Source: Qipengyuania proteolytica (GTDB taxonomy: Bacteria > Pseudomonadota > Alphaproteobacteria > Sphingomonadales > Sphingomonadaceae). From it: DNA of 64,000 nucleotides. Below the pieces are notes generated by a model, which saw only the letters and a list, made by a program, of their open reading frames with translations, was not told where the DNA came from and searched no databases. Made by a program: the position numbers and the translations under genes. Shown one piece after another: positions 15,125 through 23,497 of this stretch. Location: the NCBI RefSeq assembly GCF_019711565.1, contig NZ_JAIGNN010000002.1, positions 868,001 through 932,000 on the forward strand, written 5' to 3'. Numbering within the stretch: position 1 is the first letter of the stretch; every line of letters starts with the position of its first letter.

Positions 15125-16471
15125 CTAAATGGACTTCGCCCATAGCTTGCCCCACGTCTCCAGCGCGGCGCGCTTCTCGTCCAGATAGCTGTAGCGGTTG
15201 TACGTCCCGGCGACACCGGCAACGACATGGCCGAGAACCCGCTCGATATGTTCCTGGGCCACGCCAAGACGCGCCATGTGCGTCGCAACGGACCGGCGAA
15301 TGTCGTGCAGCGTCCACGGCTCCATCGGCTCGATCTCGGCCTTCTTCGCCTTCTTGGCAATCTTCACGTCCAGCCGCGCCTTCGCCTTCGAGAAACCGCT
15401 GAACGGCCGCTCGCCCCCGGTCGTGCTGAAGATGAACTCCCCGCCGTTCCACTTGGGCAGGGCCTCGACCAATGCCCAAGCCGGGGCGGACAGCGGGAAC
15501 ACGTGAGGCCGCTTGGTCTTGTAGCTGGCCGCCGGTATCTCGACCGCGCGCTGTTCCTTCTGAATCCATCCCCGCTCAAGCCCCGCGATCTCGGAGCGCC
15601 GTTGTCCAGTGAGAATGAGCAGGCGGATCATGTCGCCAAAGGGATGGCCCGCCTCCCCGGCCGCGTCCCATATCTGCCGCAATTCCTCGACCGTGAGCAC
15701 CCGTTCACGCGAAACGTAACCGAGCTCGGGCCGCTGCATCCCGGCGAGCGGGTTGGCGGCGATCAATCCCCGGTCCGCTGCCCAGTTGAACATCCGGGTC
15801 AGGTGCTTGCGCACCTCCCGGGCGATGGGTGCGCCGCTCTCCTCGATCACCTCGTCCAGCATTTCGTGCGCCTCTGCCCGAGTGATCGTCTCGATCAGGC
15901 GGCCCTGCCACTTCGGAGCGACGTGGTCAGCGAGCAATCGCTCGGCTGGACAGCGACCAACCTTGCGGGGTTTCGGCTCGTCCTCGGTCCCGGCTCCGGC
16001 CTTCTCTACATCGGCCTTGGCGAGCTCCTCCTGCGCCTTCGCCCAACGGCCGTCCTTCGTGTTGGGCTTGGCGTACAATTCAACGAAACGGTCGAGCACG
16101 ACCTCGAAGGTGCGCGTCTGCCGTTGTTCGACCTCTTCGGCTTTCACGGCGGCCGGATCGATGCCATCGTCTGCCTGCTCCAGTGCCGCCCGGGCTTTCG
16201 TCCGGGCTTCGGCCAGCGACACCTTGGGGTAGGCCCCGAGGCTCAACCGCTTCATGTCCCCGCGCTTTCCGTCCGGCTGGACGACACGGTAGAGCATGGA
16301 CCAGCTCTTCTTGCCGCTCTTGCCCACGCGGACGCGAAGCTCGCGCACGATGTCGTCCGCGATTTCGGAGCGGGTGCCTGCCTTAGCCGTCAGCGCCTCG
16401 AGCCGCTTCTCCGTGAGCCGCTCCCTGCCGCGCTTCTCTTTCACCGTGGGCGTATCTGCCGCCGTTGCCAT
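15125..16471 (-). CDS. int: Tyrosine integrase (P4-like, DUF4102 N-terminus)
   Basis: 448 residues. The N-terminus up to about 110 matches the arm-binding DUF4102 pattern (GDMKRLSLGAYPKVSLAEAR). The core-binding domain covers about 120-240, the catalytic domain 255-440. Catalytic residues: Arg in TGQRRSEI (about 291), HDIRR (His389, Arg392), LGH (His415) and a Tyr in TYNRY (about 424). It inserts the island into tRNA-Val. Unusually it lies at the attR end, not next to the intact tRNA. Two GGGTAGCGC repeats precede the start. Confidence 0.95.
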   Translation of the reverse strand: MATAADTPTVKEKRGRERLTEKRLEALTAKAGTRSEIADDIVRELRVRVGKSGKKSWSMLYRVVQPDGKRGDMKRLSLGAYPKVSLAEARTKARAALEQADDGIDPAAVKAEEVEQRQTRTFEVVLDRFVELYAKPNTKDGRWAKAQEELAKADVEKAGAGTEDEPKPRKVGRCPAERLLADHVAPKWQGRLIETITRAEAHEMLDEVIEESGAPIAREVRKHLTRMFNWAADRGLIAANPLAGMQRPELGYVSRERVLTVEELRQIWDAAGEAGHPFGDMIRLLILTGQRRSEIAGLERGWIQKEQRAVEIPAASYKTKRPHVFPLSAPAWALVEALPKWNGGEFIFSTTGGERPFSGFSKAKARLDVKIAKKAKKAEIEPMEPWTLHDIRRSVATHMARLGVAQEHIERVLGHVVAGVAGTYNRYSYLDEKRAALETWGKLWAKSI

Positions 16472-16488
16472 GCCTCAAACTCCTTTCA

Positions 16489-16509
16489 GGGGTAGCGCTA
16501 GGGTAGCGC
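16489..16509 (+). repeat. Paired GGGTAGCGC motif before the integrase
   Basis: GGGGTAGCGC (16489-16498) and GGGTAGCGC (16501-16509) are direct repeats 12 bases apart, 18 bases upstream of the integrase start codon. The same pair appears inverted at 11836-11857. Confidence 0.55.
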
Positions 16510-16626
16510 GGGACCCGGTTTGGGCAGGAACACTTCGGAACCGCCCGGAGCCGATTTAGCTGTAAAGCACCAGATTTCCTAATGTTTTTCGGAACCGCTC
16601 ATAACTCGGCGGAAAGGGTATCTTGT

Positions 16627-16674
16627 CCTTCACACGGGTGGGGTCGCAGGTTCAATCCCTGCCGCGCCCACCAT
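16627..16674 (+). repeat. attR, right copy of the 48-bp att core
   Basis: This is the displaced host 3' fragment of tRNA-Val, from the anticodon stem through CCA and one further base. It has G16649 and C16659 where attL has A and T. No 5' half exists here, so it is not a functional tRNA. Confidence 0.93.
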
Positions 16675-16694
16675 TAATACATCGCAGACACAAC

Positions 16695-16720
16695 AAAAAA
16701 GGCCGCCCCGAAGGACGGCC
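16695..16720 (-). terminator. Terminator of the small glycine-rich protein gene
   Basis: On the minus strand a GGCCGTCC/GGGCGGCC hairpin with a TTCG loop is followed by six T. It sits just outside attR. Confidence 0.85.
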
Positions 16721-16747
16721 TCTTTCATTGTTCGCTTGTGGCCGGTC

Positions 16748-17008
16748 TCAGGCGGCTTTTGCGCTCGTCGTCGCAGGAGCGGTCGAGGTCGCGGGCGGGG
16801 TCTGGTCCGCCGTCTTGTCCGCACGCTTATCGAGCATTTTCTTCGCGACATAGCCGCCGGCGCCGATGGCGATCATCGCGGGCAGGCTCATGCGCCGCAG
16901 GACCGTCGTGGCCAAGACCCCCAGTGCCGCACCGGTTGCGCCGCCCACGCCACTGGTTTGCTTGGCGATTTTATCGCCCACGAATGCTCCGATTACCTTG
17001 CCGATCAT
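16748..17008 (-). CDS. Small glycine-zipper-like membrane protein
   Basis: 86 residues. Residues 1-65 are rich in Gly and Ala with spaced glycines (GAFVGDKIAKQTSGVGGATGAALG, split here by a short polar stretch) and one hydrophobic helix LPAMIAIGAGGYVA. The tail is Lys/Thr/Ala-rich. AAAGGAGA six bases upstream gives a firm start. Probably a small membrane-associated protein; function unknown. First host gene after the island. Confidence 0.7.
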   Translation of the reverse strand: MIGKVIGAFVGDKIAKQTSGVGGATGAALGVLATTVLRRMSLPAMIAIGAGGYVAKKMLDKRADKTADQTPPATSTAPATTSAKAA

Positions 17009-17060
17009 ATGAAATCTCCTTTGACCCCATAACGGACGAACGCCCGCCGCGTTCCGGCGA

Positions 17061-18365
17061 TCACCTTCGGGTCAGGCGCCTGCCGGATTCGCCGTCCGTA
17101 CGATCGACCGCCACGCCGTAAGTCTCTACGTAGTCCGAAAATCGTTCGCCGACCTCGTCGTCGGTGAGTCCGAATTCTTCGAGGCTGTAGCGGTGCGGCT
17201 TGCGTTTGAGATCTGCCGAACGGTCCAGATACCGCCGCATCCCGGGAAGTGCGGGTTCGATCTCGAACTCGAGGAAACGATAAACTCGCTGCATCGTGCC
17301 GCGCCAATCGCTGTCCATGTCGTCATAGTGGATGTCGATCATCCGCTCGCGCGGGATTTTGGCGCGCGCCTCGCGCATCCGCTCGATCATGGTCGCAGTC
17401 TTATCCAGCCAGAACTGTCCGGTGCGAGCGGGGTCGACATCGTCGGAATAGATGATCGTCTGGTTCCATGCGAGCGAAGCCGCGCTGCCCACCACCCGCG
17501 TGGGATCGCGATGGGTGAAGATCAGGCGGGCATCGGGAAACACCTCCAGCAAGGCCGGCAGGTCGAGCATATGCTGCGGGGTCTTGAGGATCCACGGCTT
17601 CAGCGAACTTTCCTGCTGCGACCAGCCGATCAGGCGCAGGAGATCGGCCATGTAGCGGTAGGCCGGCACCGCGCTCTCGCCGAGGCACCACTGGGCGTAG
17701 GACGGCACGTGCCACTGCGCATCGTGCTTCATGCTCCACATGCTGGCGACGAGCAGGCCGAGTTCTTCCTCCGGCTCGTAAGGACCGGTCGGGTGGATCG
17801 ACAGCGTCCGCGGATTGGCCAGCCGCGCGACCTTCATGATCCGGCCTGCAAGGGTCGGGCGGAAATCTTCCTCCTCGCCGGCGAGCACTCCCTCGAAATC
17901 GGGTCTCGGCACGGGGCTGATCGTCTCGAAACTGCGCATATGGGCGAAGCGCTTGTCGCTCGCGAGCAGGCGGTGGAGGCGCGTGGTGCCCGAGCGCATC
18001 GGGCCGACGATCACGACCGGGCGGCGGATGGGCCGCGCGAGGATTTCGGGATGCCGCTTGAACCACCTCTGCGCGTAGAGCCGGTTTTCGAGCAGGTAGG
18101 CGAATTGCTGCATGGCGGAAAAATCGCCGGCGGCATTGAGCTTCGCCTCATGTTTTACACTGTCGAGCAGGACCTCAAACGGGCGTTCGAACCAGGGATC
18201 CCCGAAGTCGTCGAGACCGGTGTTCGTGACTGCCTGCTCCAACATGTAGTCCTTGTCGAGCCGCGCTGGCGCGATCGCACCGAGCGCACGTCCCGCGCGG
18301 ATGACCTTGTCCGCTATGTCGATGAAGCGCGTGCGGCGCGGTGGCTCGATTGGCTGTCCTTGCAA
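17061..18365 (-). CDS. Sulfotransferase family protein
   Basis: 434 residues. The PAPS-binding loop is visible as VIVGPMRSGTTRLHRLLA (5'-phosphosulfate site) and the 3'-phosphate site as ARLIFTHRDPTRVVGS. The family transfers sulfate to hydroxyls of lipids or other small molecules; the acceptor cannot be told here. The frame runs far upstream, antisense to serS, but a TTG at 18365 with AAAGG nine bases before gives normal length and avoids the overlap. It is divergent from serS. Confidence 0.85.
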   Translation of the reverse strand: MQGQPIEPPRRTRFIDIADKVIRAGRALGAIAPARLDKDYMLEQAVTNTGLDDFGDPWFERPFEVLLDSVKHEAKLNAAGDFSAMQQFAYLLENRLYAQRWFKRHPEILARPIRRPVVIVGPMRSGTTRLHRLLASDKRFAHMRSFETISPVPRPDFEGVLAGEEEDFRPTLAGRIMKVARLANPRTLSIHPTGPYEPEEELGLLVASMWSMKHDAQWHVPSYAQWCLGESAVPAYRYMADLLRLIGWSQQESSLKPWILKTPQHMLDLPALLEVFPDARLIFTHRDPTRVVGSAASLAWNQTIIYSDDVDPARTGQFWLDKTATMIERMREARAKIPRERMIDIHYDDMDSDWRGTMQRVYRFLEFEIEPALPGMRRYLDRSADLKRKPHRYSLEEFGLTDDEVGERFSDYVETYGVAVDRTDGESGRRLTRR

Positions 18366-18504
18366 GTTTGATTGCCTTTCAGACTGTTGCAATTGTCCCT
18401 GAACGCGCGTCCCGAAGAGAGGTGCCCGCTCTAGCAGAGGGTTCGCGCCTCCCCGTGCACTGCCCTCTGGCCAAGCGCGCGGGGACAAGGCATAGCGCGC
18501 CGCC

Positions 18505-19911
18505 ATGCACGATATCGCCTTTATCCGCGCCAATCCCGAAGCCTTCGACGACGCGCTGAAGCGCCGCGGGGCCGAGCCTGCCGCCGCACGGATCGTCGAG
18601 CTGGATGCCCGGAAAAGGGCCGCCACAACGCGCGTACAAGAGATTCAATCGCGCCGGAACGAGGCCTCGAAGGCGATCGGCCAGGCGATGGGCCAGGGCG
18701 ACAAGGACAAGGCCGGGGCCCTGAAGGCCGAAGTCGCCGAATTGAAAACCGCGATGCCCGAATGGGAAGAGGCGGAGCGGACCGCCTCAGCCGAACTGGA
18801 GGACATGCTCGCCCGACTGCCGAACATGCCGGCGGATGATGTGCCCGATGGTGCCGATGAAGAGGACAATGTCGAAGTCCACCAGTGGGGCGAGAAGCGT
18901 GACTTCGATTTCGAGCCGAAGGAACATGCCGACATCGGCCCGGCGCTGGGGATGGAATTCGAGACCGGCGCCAAGCTGTCCGGCGCGCGCTTCACCTTCC
19001 TGCGCGGCGATATCGCCCGCCTCCATCGCGCGCTGGCGCAGTTCATGCTCGACAAGCAGACGCGCGAGAACGGCTACACCGAATGCAACCCCCCGGTGCT
19101 GGTCAACGACGAAGCGATGTACGGCACCGACAAGCTGCCCAAATTCGCCGAGGACAGCTTTCAAACCTCACGAAACATGACATTCCTCGACTTTGTCATG
19201 CAACGCTATGGCCCATCCAAACCCAATCAAAGCGCGCGATCAGTCATCATTGAGACGATCGAGGCGCATGATGAATGGGTTGCGCCACCAGAAAAACGCG
19301 AACGTCTCTGGCTGGTCCCCACCTCCGAAGTCCCGCTCACCTATTCGGTCGCGGGCGATATCCTGCCCGATCTTGCCGAGCCGATCCGCCTCACCGCGCA
19401 TACGTTGTGCTTCCGCTCCGAAGCGGGATCGGCGGGCCGCGACACGCGCGGGTTCATCCGCCAGCACCAGTTCGAGAAGGTCGAATTGGTCAGCATCTGC
19501 CGCCCCGAGGACAGCGAGGCCGAGCACGAGCGCATGACCAAATGCGCCGAGGGCATCCTCGAAGCGCTGGAACTGCCCTATCGCCGCGTGCTGCTGTGCA
19601 CCGGCGACATGGGCTTCGGCGCGCGCAAGACCTTCGACCTCGAGGTATGGCTGCCCGGACAGGGCGCCTATCGGGAGATCTCGTCCTGCTCCAACACCGG
19701 CGACTTCCAGGCGCGGCGCATGAAAGCGCGCTACCGCACCGAGGACGGCAAGACCGCCTTCGTCCACACGCTCAACGGATCCGGCCTCGCGGTCGGGCGT
19801 ACGCTGGTGGCGGTGATGGAGAATTACCAGCAGGCCGACGGCAGCGTCACCGTCCCGCAATGCCTCGCCCCCTACATGGGCGGTGTAACCAGACTGGAGC
19901 CGCAAGCCTGA
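18505..19911 (+). CDS. serS: Seryl-tRNA synthetase with an internal insertion
   Basis: Charges tRNA-Ser in the cytoplasm. Residues 1-110 are the coiled-coil arm that grips the tRNA; the rest is the class II catalytic core with TSEVPLTY (serine-binding loop), [21 protein letters not shown] (motif 2, in two overlapping parts) and the [15 protein letters not shown] end (motif 3). It has 468 residues, about 45 more than usual. The excess is an in-frame segment at residues about 222-267, immediately before the TxE loop, with lower G+C than the flanks. It overlaps surE by one base and starts the serS-surE-M23-channel operon. Confidence 0.95.
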   Translation: MHDIAFIRANPEAFDDALKRRGAEPAAARIVELDARKRAATTRVQEIQSRRNEASKAIGQAMGQGDKDKAGALKAEVAELKTAMPEWEEAERTASAELEDMLARLPNMPADDVPDGADEEDNVEVHQWGEKRDFDFEPKEHADIGPALGMEFETGAKLSGARFTFLRGDIARLHRALAQFMLDKQTRENGYTECNPPVLVNDEAMYGTDKLPKFAEDSFQTSRNMTFLDFVMQRYGPSKPNQSARSVIIETIEAHDEWVAPPEKRERLWLVPTSEVPLTYSVAGDILPDLAEPIRLTAHTLCFRSEAGSAGRDTRGFIRQHQFEKVELVSICRPEDSEAEHERMTKCAEGILEALELPYRRVLLCTGDMGFGARKTFDLEVWLPGQGAYREISSCSNTGDFQARRMKARYRTEDGKTAFVHTLNGSGLAVGRTLVAVMENYQQADGSVTVPQCLAPYMGGVTRLEPQA

Positions 19912-20675
19912 TGCGCATCCTCCTCACCAATGACGACGGTATCCGCGCCCCTGGGCTGGAAGTGCTGGAGGCGATCGCGCGCCAGTTCAGCGACGATATC
20001 TGGATCTGCGCCCCGGACGAGGAACAGTCGGGCATGGGCCATGCGCTCACCCTCACCCGCCCCGTGCGCCTGCGCCAGCATGACGAGCGGCGTTTCTCGG
20101 TCACCGGCACGCCGACCGATGCGGTGACGATGGGCCTGCGCAGGGTCGTTCCTGCAGCGCCGGACCTCATCCTGTCGGGAGTAAACCGCGGCGCGAACCT
20201 GGCCGACGACATCACCTATTCGGGCACCGTTTCCGCCGCCATCGAGGGGGCGCTTGCGGGCGTGCGCTCGATCGCGCTGAGCCAGGTCTATGCCAAGGAA
20301 GGCGCCGGCAACGACGTGTCGTTCGATGCGGCGGTCGAATGGGGCGCCAAGGTACTCGCCCCGCTGCTCGAAACGCCGCTGCCGAAACGCACGCTGGTCA
20401 ACGTCAATTTCCCGCCCCGTCCGGCATCCGACGTGAAGGGCATCCGGGTCGTGCGGCAGGGTTTCCACGATTATTCAAGGGGTACCGTGGTCGAAGGGCG
20501 TGACCCGCGCGGCTTCAAGTATTACTGGTTCGGCCTCGAAGCGATCGAGCACACGCTCGATCACGGGACGGATCTGGAAGCGATCGACGAGGGTTACGTG
20601 TCGGTGACACCGCTGCAACTGGACCTGACGCACCATGCCTCGCTCGGCAATCTGGCGGAGCGCTACGGCGGATGA
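19911..20675 (+). CDS. surE: 5'/3'-nucleotidase SurE
   Basis: A 254-residue metal-dependent phosphatase of nucleoside monophosphates. The N-terminus [11 protein letters not shown] holds the paired metal-binding aspartates, and SGVNRGAN plus YSGTVSAA complete the active site. The start shares a base with the serS stop (TGATG), so ATG 19911 is firm, and the downstream peptidase overlaps by four bases. Stress survival is the usual role. Confidence 0.95.
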   Translation: MRILLTNDDGIRAPGLEVLEAIARQFSDDIWICAPDEEQSGMGHALTLTRPVRLRQHDERRFSVTGTPTDAVTMGLRRVVPAAPDLILSGVNRGANLADDITYSGTVSAAIEGALAGVRSIALSQVYAKEGAGNDVSFDAAVEWGAKVLAPLLETPLPKRTLVNVNFPPRPASDVKGIRVVRQGFHDYSRGTVVEGRDPRGFKYYWFGLEAIEHTLDHGTDLEAIDEGYVSVTPLQLDLTHHASLGNLAERYGG

Positions 20676-21451
20676 AGCGCATCGCGCTCGCCCTTTCGGC
20701 CCTGCTGCTGGTGGCGGCGGGCGACCCTGCAACGGAGACGGAGCACACGGTCACCGAGGGCGAGACGCTGGGCGGGATCGCCAATCGTGCCGGCGTAGCC
20801 CCGGGCGTGATTGCTGCGGCCAACGGTCTCGTCGAACCCTATGCGGTCAGGGTCGGGCAGGTGCTCGTCATCCCGCGCCAGCGCACGCACACGGTGAAGG
20901 CTGGGGAAACCGGCTTTGCCATCGCGATGGATTACGGGGTGCCGTTCGAACTGGTCGCGGTGGCCAACGGGCTCGAGCCGCCCTACGCGATCCGGGTCGG
21001 CCAGAAGCTCATCATCCCGGCCTATTCGGACCGCGAGGTGCCCGTCGCGCCGGTGCGCGACACGCCCTACTTCCGCCCGCCGCATGACGGGGTGCAATTG
21101 CTCGGCTTCCAGCGCCGGCCCGACGGCACCGGGCACGAGGGCATCGACTATGCGGTGAAGCCGGGCGACATGGTGCGCGCGGCGGCCAGCGGTCGGGTGG
21201 TCTACGCGCAGACGGACAGCGGCCGGTTCGGCCCGCTCGTGGTGCTCGATCACGGCAATGGCTGGCGCACCCGCTACGGCCATCTCGCGCGCGTCACGGT
21301 CAAGCTGGGTGACATGGTCAAGGCGGGCGAGCGCGTCGGCATCGCCGGACAGGGCGGAAACGCAACCCGGCCCGAACTGCATTTCGACATCCTCAAGGAC
21401 AATGTCCCCGTCGATCCGGCGGGCAAGCTGTCCGGAGGGTCCGGCAAATGA
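20672..21451 (+). CDS. LysM-M23 peptidase family protein (NlpD-like)
   Basis: 259 residues with a signal peptide (about 1-18), two LysM repeats for peptidoglycan binding (about 27-72 and 73-118, each with IRVGQ or VRVGQ), and a C-terminal M23 domain. The zinc ligands look complete: HEGID, YGHL and LHFDI, so this may be an active endopeptidase, not only an EnvC/NlpD-type activator. In proteobacteria surE is commonly followed by an nlpD-like gene, as here. Four-base overlaps on both sides. Confidence 0.88.
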   Translation: MKRIALALSALLLVAAGDPATETEHTVTEGETLGGIANRAGVAPGVIAAANGLVEPYAVRVGQVLVIPRQRTHTVKAGETGFAIAMDYGVPFELVAVANGLEPPYAIRVGQKLIIPAYSDREVPVAPVRDTPYFRPPHDGVQLLGFQRRPDGTGHEGIDYAVKPGDMVRAAASGRVVYAQTDSGRFGPLVVLDHGNGWRTRYGHLARVTVKLGDMVKAGERVGIAGQGGNATRPELHFDILKDNVPVDPAGKLSGGSGK

Positions 21452-22575
21452 GCCGGAAGGATCGCCAGGTCGACACGATCACACCGTCGCAGGCGCCCAA
21501 GAGAGTTTATCGCGGGCCGCGCTTCCAGCCGCTGCGCCGGGCGGTGAAGATCCCGGTGTGGGGCGATCTCGGCATCAGGCTCGGGCTTGCGCTGGCCCTG
21601 GTCGGCATCGTGGTGATGATCCACTGGTGGGACCGCGAGGGTCTGGTCGACAATCTCGATGGCGAAATCAGCTTTCTCGACGTTGTCTATTTCACGATGA
21701 TTTCGATCACCACCACCGGCTTCGGCGACATCGCACCGATTTCGGACCGGGCGCGGCTCGTCGAAGCGGTGATCGTGACGCCGATCCGCTTCGCCGTATT
21801 TTTCATTTTCGTCGGCACGGCGTACAATTTCATCATCAAGCGCAGCTGGGAGAAATGGCGCATGGCCCGCATCCAGGAACAGCTTTCCAACCATATCGTG
21901 GTGCTCGGCTACGGCATCTCCGGCTCCGAAGCGGTGTCCGAGCTGATCGAGCGCGGCACCGATCCGTCGAGCATCGTCGTGATCGACCCGAGCGAGGAGC
22001 GGTTGCTCGATGCCGAAGCACTGGGCTGCAACGTGATGGCGGGCGACGCGACGCGCGACACGACGCTCAAGGCAGTGCGGATTGCCGAAGCGCAGAACGT
22101 GCTCGTCTCCGCCGGGCGCGACGATACGACGATCCTCATCACGCTCACCGTGCGCGCGCTCGCGCCCCACGTGCCGATCAGCGCCGTGGTCCGCGCCGAC
22201 GACAACGAATCGCTCGCGCGGCAGGCGGGGGCGAACAACGTCATCAACCCGGTGCGCTTCACCGGCCTGTTGCTCGCTGGCAGCGCCAAGGGCGAGCACA
22301 TCGCCGACTACCTCGCAGATCTCGCCTCGGTCTCGGGCAGGGTCCAGCTTGTCGAGCGCAGGATTACCGAGGAAGAATGCGGCTGCGGGATTTCGGAACT
22401 GCGCAGCGGCGGCCGGGGCCTGCGCGTTTACCGCGACGGGAAGGCGCTCGGCTTCTGGGAAGACGAATGCCAGCGTTTGCAGCCGGGCGACATCGTGGTC
22501 GAGATCGTCCCGACCGTCAGCGGCACCTCGAAAGGCGACGGCCATTTGCACGACGACCTCAAGGAAGACGCCTGA
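21448..22575 (+). CDS. Potassium channel with RCK/TrkA-N domain
   Basis: 375 residues. Two membrane segments (about 47-67 and 110-132) flank a pore loop with filter TTTGFGD, a variant of TVGYGD. Residues 150-275 form an RCK Rossmann domain (VVLGYGISGSEAVSELI) that would bind NAD or a nucleotide, followed by a C-terminal regulatory domain. A likely K+-selective ligand-gated channel of the inner membrane. Last gene of the serS operon, convergent with the next gene without a gap. Confidence 0.88.
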   Translation: MSRKDRQVDTITPSQAPKRVYRGPRFQPLRRAVKIPVWGDLGIRLGLALALVGIVVMIHWWDREGLVDNLDGEISFLDVVYFTMISITTTGFGDIAPISDRARLVEAVIVTPIRFAVFFIFVGTAYNFIIKRSWEKWRMARIQEQLSNHIVVLGYGISGSEAVSELIERGTDPSSIVVIDPSEERLLDAEALGCNVMAGDATRDTTLKAVRIAEAQNVLVSAGRDDTTILITLTVRALAPHVPISAVVRADDNESLARQAGANNVINPVRFTGLLLAGSAKGEHIADYLADLASVSGRVQLVERRITEEECGCGISELRSGGRGLRVYRDGKALGFWEDECQRLQPGDIVVEIVPTVSGTSKGDGHLHDDLKEDA

Positions 22576-22941
22576 TCAGGCGATCCAGAAGGCTGCGCCC
22601 ATCGCCAGATAGGCCGCCAGCCAATAGCCCCAATCGTAGAGCGCAGTGCGGATCGACGCCTCGCGCCGCACCGCGGTGATAAACAGCGCCGGCCCGATGA
22701 AGGTCAGCGCGAGGCCGCCCGACATCATGAAATAGAGCCAGGGTTTGGCATCGAGCGTCGCCGTGCCCACGCGCGCGAACATGTGGCCGAGCATGGTCGC
22801 GCTCGCGAACAGGAGCACGGCTGCGAAGCCGTGCAGCGCGAGGTTTCCCTGCGGCGTCGCCCGTCTGCCGTAGAAGGCGACGCCGAGCGCGGCGGCCAGA
22901 GCCCATGCGAGGGCAACCGCAAGCCAGTCTACCGGTCCCAT
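22576..22941 (-). CDS. Hypothetical four-helix membrane protein
   Basis: About 121 residues from ATG 22941 (MGPVDWLAV). Four hydrophobic helices can be drawn, at roughly 4-22, 33-52, 62-82 and 98-116. No conserved polar motif stands out. The start overlaps the upstream gene by 13 bases, so the pair is co-translated. A longer start exists but lies inside that gene. Confidence 0.7.
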   Translation of the reverse strand: MGPVDWLAVALAWALAAALGVAFYGRRATPQGNLALHGFAAVLLFASATMLGHMFARVGTATLDAKPWLYFMMSGGLALTFIGPALFITAVRREASIRTALYDWGYWLAAYLAMGAAFWIA

Positions 22942-23432
22942 TGCAGCTCCATCGCCTCGCCTTCCGGCGTGGCTTTCCATTTGTCACCGAGGTCAGCCAG
23001 CTGCCGCCGGATCGCCGCCAGCTGGGCGGAGTCCAGCGCGAGCGGCGGGACATGGCTGGCCGCCCAGCCTGCCCTCGCCATCGCCATAAGTCCTTCGTCG
23101 TCGTTCCCGCCGCTCCAGCTTTCGGCCTCGAAACATTCGACCAGCCGTTCCGCCTGCAGCAGTTCGACAAGTCCATCGTCGGGCACGTCCGCCCGCTTGG
23201 CGCTGGCATGGCCGCTGGCCTTGGCCCGCTCCTGGATCAGCTCAGGCTCCTCGCCTGCCGCGACGCTGCCCCAGAAGCCGCGCGTCAGGCCGAGCGTATC
23301 CTCGACGCAGAAGTGGACGAGATCGTGCGAAATTGCGCCTTTTTGCGGGATCGTGGCCCGCGCAGTGCTGCCGTCCGCGCGCTCGATCGCGAGATGCTCG
23401 GTGCGGCCGATGCGGGAGATCGCGATGCGCAT
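22929..23432 (-). CDS. Hypothetical soluble protein (167 aa)
   Basis: A soluble protein with [22 protein letters not shown] near the N-terminus and a C-terminal helical part ending in EGEAMELQW. The HDxxHFxVE pattern is shared by uncharacterised alphaproteobacterial proteins, but I do not assign a function. Divergent from rimO by 65 bases and overlapping the membrane protein downstream. Confidence 0.7.
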   Translation of the reverse strand: MRIAISRIGRTEHLAIERADGSTARATIPQKGAISHDLVHFCVEDTLGLTRGFWGSVAAGEEPELIQERAKASGHASAKRADVPDDGLVELLQAERLVECFEAESWSGGNDDEGLMAMARAGWAASHVPPLALDSAQLAAIRRQLADLGDKWKATPEGEAMELQWDR

Positions 23433-23497
23433 TGGTTGCCGGTAGCATGCGCGGCCGATTTCAGGTAGGGCGCGCGCGAATTCACGGACATCGGTAC

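Larger units (their letters stand above)
5994..16674. mobile_element. Integrated PICI-like phage satellite carrying a retron
   Basis: The bounds are two 48-bp direct repeats of the tRNA-Val 3' end, 10,633 bases apart (5994-6041 and 16627-16674, 46 of 48 identical). Inside are tyrosine integrase, AlpA, primase-helicase, an iteron region, a small terminase and a run of small phage-like genes, but no large terminase, portal, capsid, tail or lysis genes. That set is what defines phage-inducible chromosomal islands in other phyla; calling this one a satellite is inference. The retron (RT, HTH, small peptide, ncRNA) lies at the attL end, where satellites tend to carry accessory cargo. A degraded prophage is the main alternative, but every island gene looks intact. 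Confidence 0.8.

Noticed and set aside
16627-16674. Second tRNA-Val gene
   Set aside because: Only the 3' part from the anticodon stem is present; it is the attR copy.
18366-18626. N-terminal extension of the sulfotransferase antisense to serS
   Set aside because: The extension overlaps the serS start on the other strand and has no family similarity in composition; TTG 18365 with AAAGG gives a normal length.
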